Assembly (NCBI RefSeq): GCF_964204865.1
Contig: NC_135254.1
Coordinates: 23,283,313-23,347,312, forward strand
Source: Styela clava
Lineage: Eukaryota > Chordata > Ascidiacea > Stolidobranchia > Styelidae
DNA length: 64,000 nt
Direction of reading: 5' to 3'
A model generated the notes under the pieces. The model was not told the origin of the DNA and did no database searches. It was given only the letters and a program-made list of their open reading frames with translations. A program made the position numbers and the translations under genes. Below, in pieces: positions 61,401-64,000 of the stretch (position 1 is its first letter; each line of letters opens with the position of its first letter).

Positions 61401-63159
61401 AAAATCGAATTTATTAACATTAATTTAGAAGGGAGAGTTACGTGTGAGAATTCACATACGACTCTACCTAACAGACAGAAACGATAAATGTGAGAATTAT
61501 TATGTTTTTGGTTTTCTTTCTGCGCCTATCGTTATCTTTGCAATTCCCAATTTTGCATAAAGCGCGCCAACACCTTTTCACATTTAGAAACGTCAAACCC
61601 CATTAAATGAGGCAGGTAAATAACTTCGATGTCCGGCGTTGCGTGAGAACTGATAGTGAAAAAAATGTACTTTAAAAATATAGTTTACCAAAAACAATTA
61701 GGATGTCGGTCGCCGAAACGATCGCGGTGACAAAAAAAAAACAATTCGCGATTGTGATAAAATTACAGATAAGAAGTAAAGACGCCGCGTTGTTATCGAG
61801 TCTTCTAGTAATTTTCTACTATCAGTAAATAAAAAGAAATAGGCCGGCACTAATCGCGGTGTATGTAAATACTTTTTGAATAAAAATAAAAAGTCGGCCC
61901 GATTAACATCCAACGACCACGAGTAATAGTTTCCAAATTTATACACATTTAATCGATGTAACTTGCGAGATTGTTTTTGTACATATATTCGATTGTGTCA
62001 CTGACATCTGCGAGTTGTACTTTTTTCTCAGAAGTACCGTAATTTTCACTATTTTATCGTTTTATTTCTCACATTTGTTTCTCTCCGGAAATAACTAGAT
62101 CATTTATGGAACGATAAAGGCGAACAGCGCGACATGGTTACCGCTGATTACGGATTAATCACTGTTTGGGGATTAGCAAGTATATGCTTGAAATAGGACG
62201 TGGTAAACATTTACTAAACGACGTCTGGCAATGGAAGGCAAGCTACACGCAACACTGGAATTTATTCAGCTGACTTTCGCTGACATTTTTTGTTTTTACG
62301 GCGTCGTGAATTTGTAGTTTTGGCGCCTAGTTTTAATTTCACCGTAGAGAAAATACGCTGGACAGTCTCGTTGCAAAACAGAACGTCGAATCCGCCACCA
62401 GTCTGCGCTTGACTATCGCGTGACGTATGATATTTCGGACTCGGGTAAAATTATCAAAGACTCGGACCGAATCCGAGTATCAAGTTACGAGAGATTCGGC
62501 CACGAATCCGAGCACGAGTCCGAATCTTGTCGCATCCCTATTATTTATTAAGCATTAGTACATTTTATAATCTCATCAATTATTTTTGAGTTATGGTATA
62601 CTCTTGGACATTGGTGACAATTTTTTCAGTCACTGTAATTTTAATCATTCATTTATTAACGCAATACAGAGGACATCGTTAGAGAATCGTCTTGAGGAGT
62701 CACATCAACAATTAAATAATATTAAATCTACTTGGTCAACAAAAATTAATCAACTTGAACAACAGGTATGTCTACGTTAGTTTATTGCCGCGTTTAATAT
62801 TCTTTACATTATAAGAATGGTTTATGGGGTGATTGTTTACTTTTTGCGAGCTGTAATTTGTATCATGAGTAAAGATGAATGATATATATCATTTTTGTCG
62901 GTGGTGAGGTGGCAAAAGACTGTTAATAATATATTTATGCAAGATTGTTTATAGGACATTTGAGGGTAGTTAGGGTTAGAGTTGTACTGATGCTAGCAGA
63001 TGCCATAGCAATGCAGTAAACAAACCCTGGTATGGGCCTAATTTTCTTATTCTATTGTTATAGGTTTCACACTTAAATGCAAAAATAGCTGAAGACAGTG
63101 AGGAATTAAATTTAAAAGAAGATAAACTTCAACAGCTTGAATCTTCAAGTAGAAAGAAG
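52418..63159 (+). CDS. GOLGA1: golgin-97 (GOLGA1) orthologue, N-terminal 11 exons (3' partial)
   Basis: Golgin-97 is a trans-Golgi coiled-coil tether; its C-terminal GRIP domain, outside this window, binds Arl1. Exons: 52418-52520, 52894-52973, 54238-54325, 55720-55922, 56298-56447, 56535-56704, 57435-57546, 58276-58371, 60059-60187, 62670-62765, 63064-63159. These 441 codons are all in phase. The start MFKKLKQKVEG resembles the conserved N-terminal helix of golgins (vertebrate tethers begin MFAKLKKK or MFKKLKQK), the part that captures endosome-derived vesicles. SSSKEDLFAALLQR, LEKQQDTAMRRM, LNDLQMQEMAKVKHM and EKESVINHLKKKISSLEQR align in order with human golgin-97, which separates it from GOLGA4. 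From exon 3 onward it is charged heptad coiled coil. Introns carry MITEs. It continues past 63160, where a donor (GTAATT) follows exon 11. Confidence 0.93.
53080..53767. repeat. probable hAT-type element in GOLGA1 intron 2
   Basis: gggtcgcgccaaggtcgtc (53083) near the left and gggtcgcgag ... gggttgcgctc ... aagaaccactg (53711-53767) at the right are typical subterminal and terminal words of hAT elements. The left border and target duplication were not found. A 61-codon frame at 53455-53640 may be a transposase scrap. Confidence 0.45.
55115..55613. mobile_element. 499-bp hAT MITE with perfect 8-bp target duplication
   Basis: It starts CAGGGCTGCAACTG and ends atggcagccctg. The identical 8-bp word gttatagt flanks both sides (55107-55114 and 55614-55621). 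Internal aaataaggac words repeat in both orientations and the copy is non-coding. The perfect duplication suggests fairly recent insertion into GOLGA1 intron 3. Confidence 0.9.
56925..57190. repeat. foldback repeat in GOLGA1 intron 6
   Basis: ttttgctgtaaaacaagtat with aataaaaacagttaggttt (about 56956-57001) is inverted at aaacctaactgtttttatca and ttattttacagcaaaat (57066-57120). A third arm, cttgttttacagcaaaac, follows at about 57165. cctaaccctaacc at the centre-right resembles the core of the long AAGATGGCG MITE. Confidence 0.75.
58099..58207 (-). repeat. old inverted SINE tail in GOLGA1 intron 8 side of exon 7
   Basis: On the minus strand the piece reads roughly tcccatactcagcatgaaat ... 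ggatgaatataaaaatccta, ending tcctatttt. This lines up with the body and tail of the SINE at 20995-21296. It is strongly diverged, lies between GOLGA1 exons 7 and 8, and its head is not recognisable. Confidence 0.55.
60682..62540. mobile_element. 1.86-kb hAT-type element in GOLGA1 intron 9
   Basis: The left end is TAGGGATGCGACGAATCC and the right end ttgtcgcatcccta is its inverse, with multiple GATTCGG/GACTCGG words just inside both. The flanks ttatttaa and ttatttat match at 7 of 8 bases. No transposase frame is visible in the 1.86 kb, so it is a non-autonomous copy. It makes up most of the 2.5-kb intron between exons 9 and 10. Confidence 0.75.
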
Positions 63160-64000
63160 GTAATTAAAATGGTTTTTGTTTGGTGTTCGAAACACATTCG
63201 TTTCCAATATATTTTCCACATATCATTTATGCACCTTGTTTTGCAACTAGCATTTTCTAAATGGTTTGTTATCAATTACACTTCAGTTGAGTCCAATATG
63301 ACTCTTCAACGTGAAGTGGATTTGTCAAGTAGTATATCGATTTGCAGAATATTTTTGGGTTAAATATTTTTAGAAGACAAATTGAAATCTTTTTAGATAA
63401 TATTTATATTAACAATATTTTAATCTTAAACACGATATAATATATTTTGAAAACATAATTTTTCATAAATTATCGATAGTTTATTTCAGAATTGCACTAC
63501 ACAAATTGGAATGCAAGCTGAAATTTTTTCTTATAGCCTAATATATTTTAGGTCGATGCCATGTTAAAAATATTTAACCATGTTGCAGTATTGAACTCTT
63601 CATAACACATAACAATGAACATCCAGTTTCCATCCAAGTAGTAGTCCACTCTTCCTAATTTTTTTTTTCAGTAACTACTGTAGTTTTATCCGCAGCCATA
63701 CTTGAATGAGCATGGGGATTCTACTTGCTACATTTTTTCGGTTTTTATTGACCACAACATGTTAGTTTTGCTACAACGCCAGCAAATTAATTCTTAAAAT
63801 TTTCAATACACATTCAGGATATATGTTAGTTTAGAGGGGGTTTTCAAAGTGTGACATGAGTTTCTTTACATGCTTGAAAAGTTCAACATAAAGCAATAAC
63901 TAACATACATTGAAGCAGGATTAAAACTCAATTGGCAGAGGTTCCACTCTTTGTCCTTTCTGACTAGCCCTGCTTATTTTTCCGCACTCTTCCAGTAATT
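63160..64000. other. start of GOLGA1 intron 11
   Basis: AT-rich intronic sequence after the exon 11 donor. No further coiled-coil exon is recognised before the window ends. Confidence 0.5.

Overview
The window is nuclear DNA from an animal. It is AT-rich and repeat-rich, with intron-split genes (GT-AG introns, consistent phases) and many transposon copies. A tRNA-derived SINE with a 'cctatcctatcc'-type tail and short foldback repeats carrying AAGATGGCG look to me like tunicate (Ciona-like ascidian) repeats. That taxonomic guess comes from memory of repeat style and is only moderately supported; the genes fit any deuterostome-like invertebrate.

Three protein-coding loci can be read exon by exon. 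(1) 6215-15785, minus: a gamma-glutamyltransferase (GGT) gene of 11 exons. Its catalytic Thr and membrane anchor are preserved, but the reading frame holds two in-frame stops and a probable frameshift, so this copy looks dead or recently inactivated. (2) 17654-26277, minus: an alkaline phosphatase (ALP) gene of 13 exons with metal ligands and catalytic Ser intact. Instead of ending in a GPI signal, the frame runs through two further in-phase exons into a basic Thr/Pro/Arg-rich stalk, one transmembrane helix and a 76-residue cytoplasmic tail (about 1043 residues in all). ALP and GGT lie in tandem 1.9 kb apart, and both families are surface ectoenzymes. (3) 52418 to beyond 63159, plus: the first 11 exons (441 codons) of a golgin-97 (GOLGA1) orthologue; the C-terminal GRIP part is outside the window. 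A possible first exon of a fourth gene sits at 653-748 on the minus strand.

The rest is mostly mobile DNA. A 2.85-kb DNA transposon (10597-13445) with about 30-bp inverted ends and a two-exon transposase-like gene sits in GGT intron 3; its transposase is broken by what looks like an internal deletion. From 40 to 51.7 kb lies a transposon nest: a gag-like zinc-knuckle relic split by a hAT element with a BED-finger remnant, two halves of one non-LTR retrotransposon in opposite orientation, a PIF/Harbinger element with a MADF exon, and a hAT-like element split by the retrotransposon 3' half. Several hAT, Tc1/mariner-type and foldback MITEs lie in introns and intergenic DNA.

The strongest candidate for something undescribed is the transmembrane stalked alkaline phosphatase, followed by the intron-resident transposon family and the disrupted GGT.
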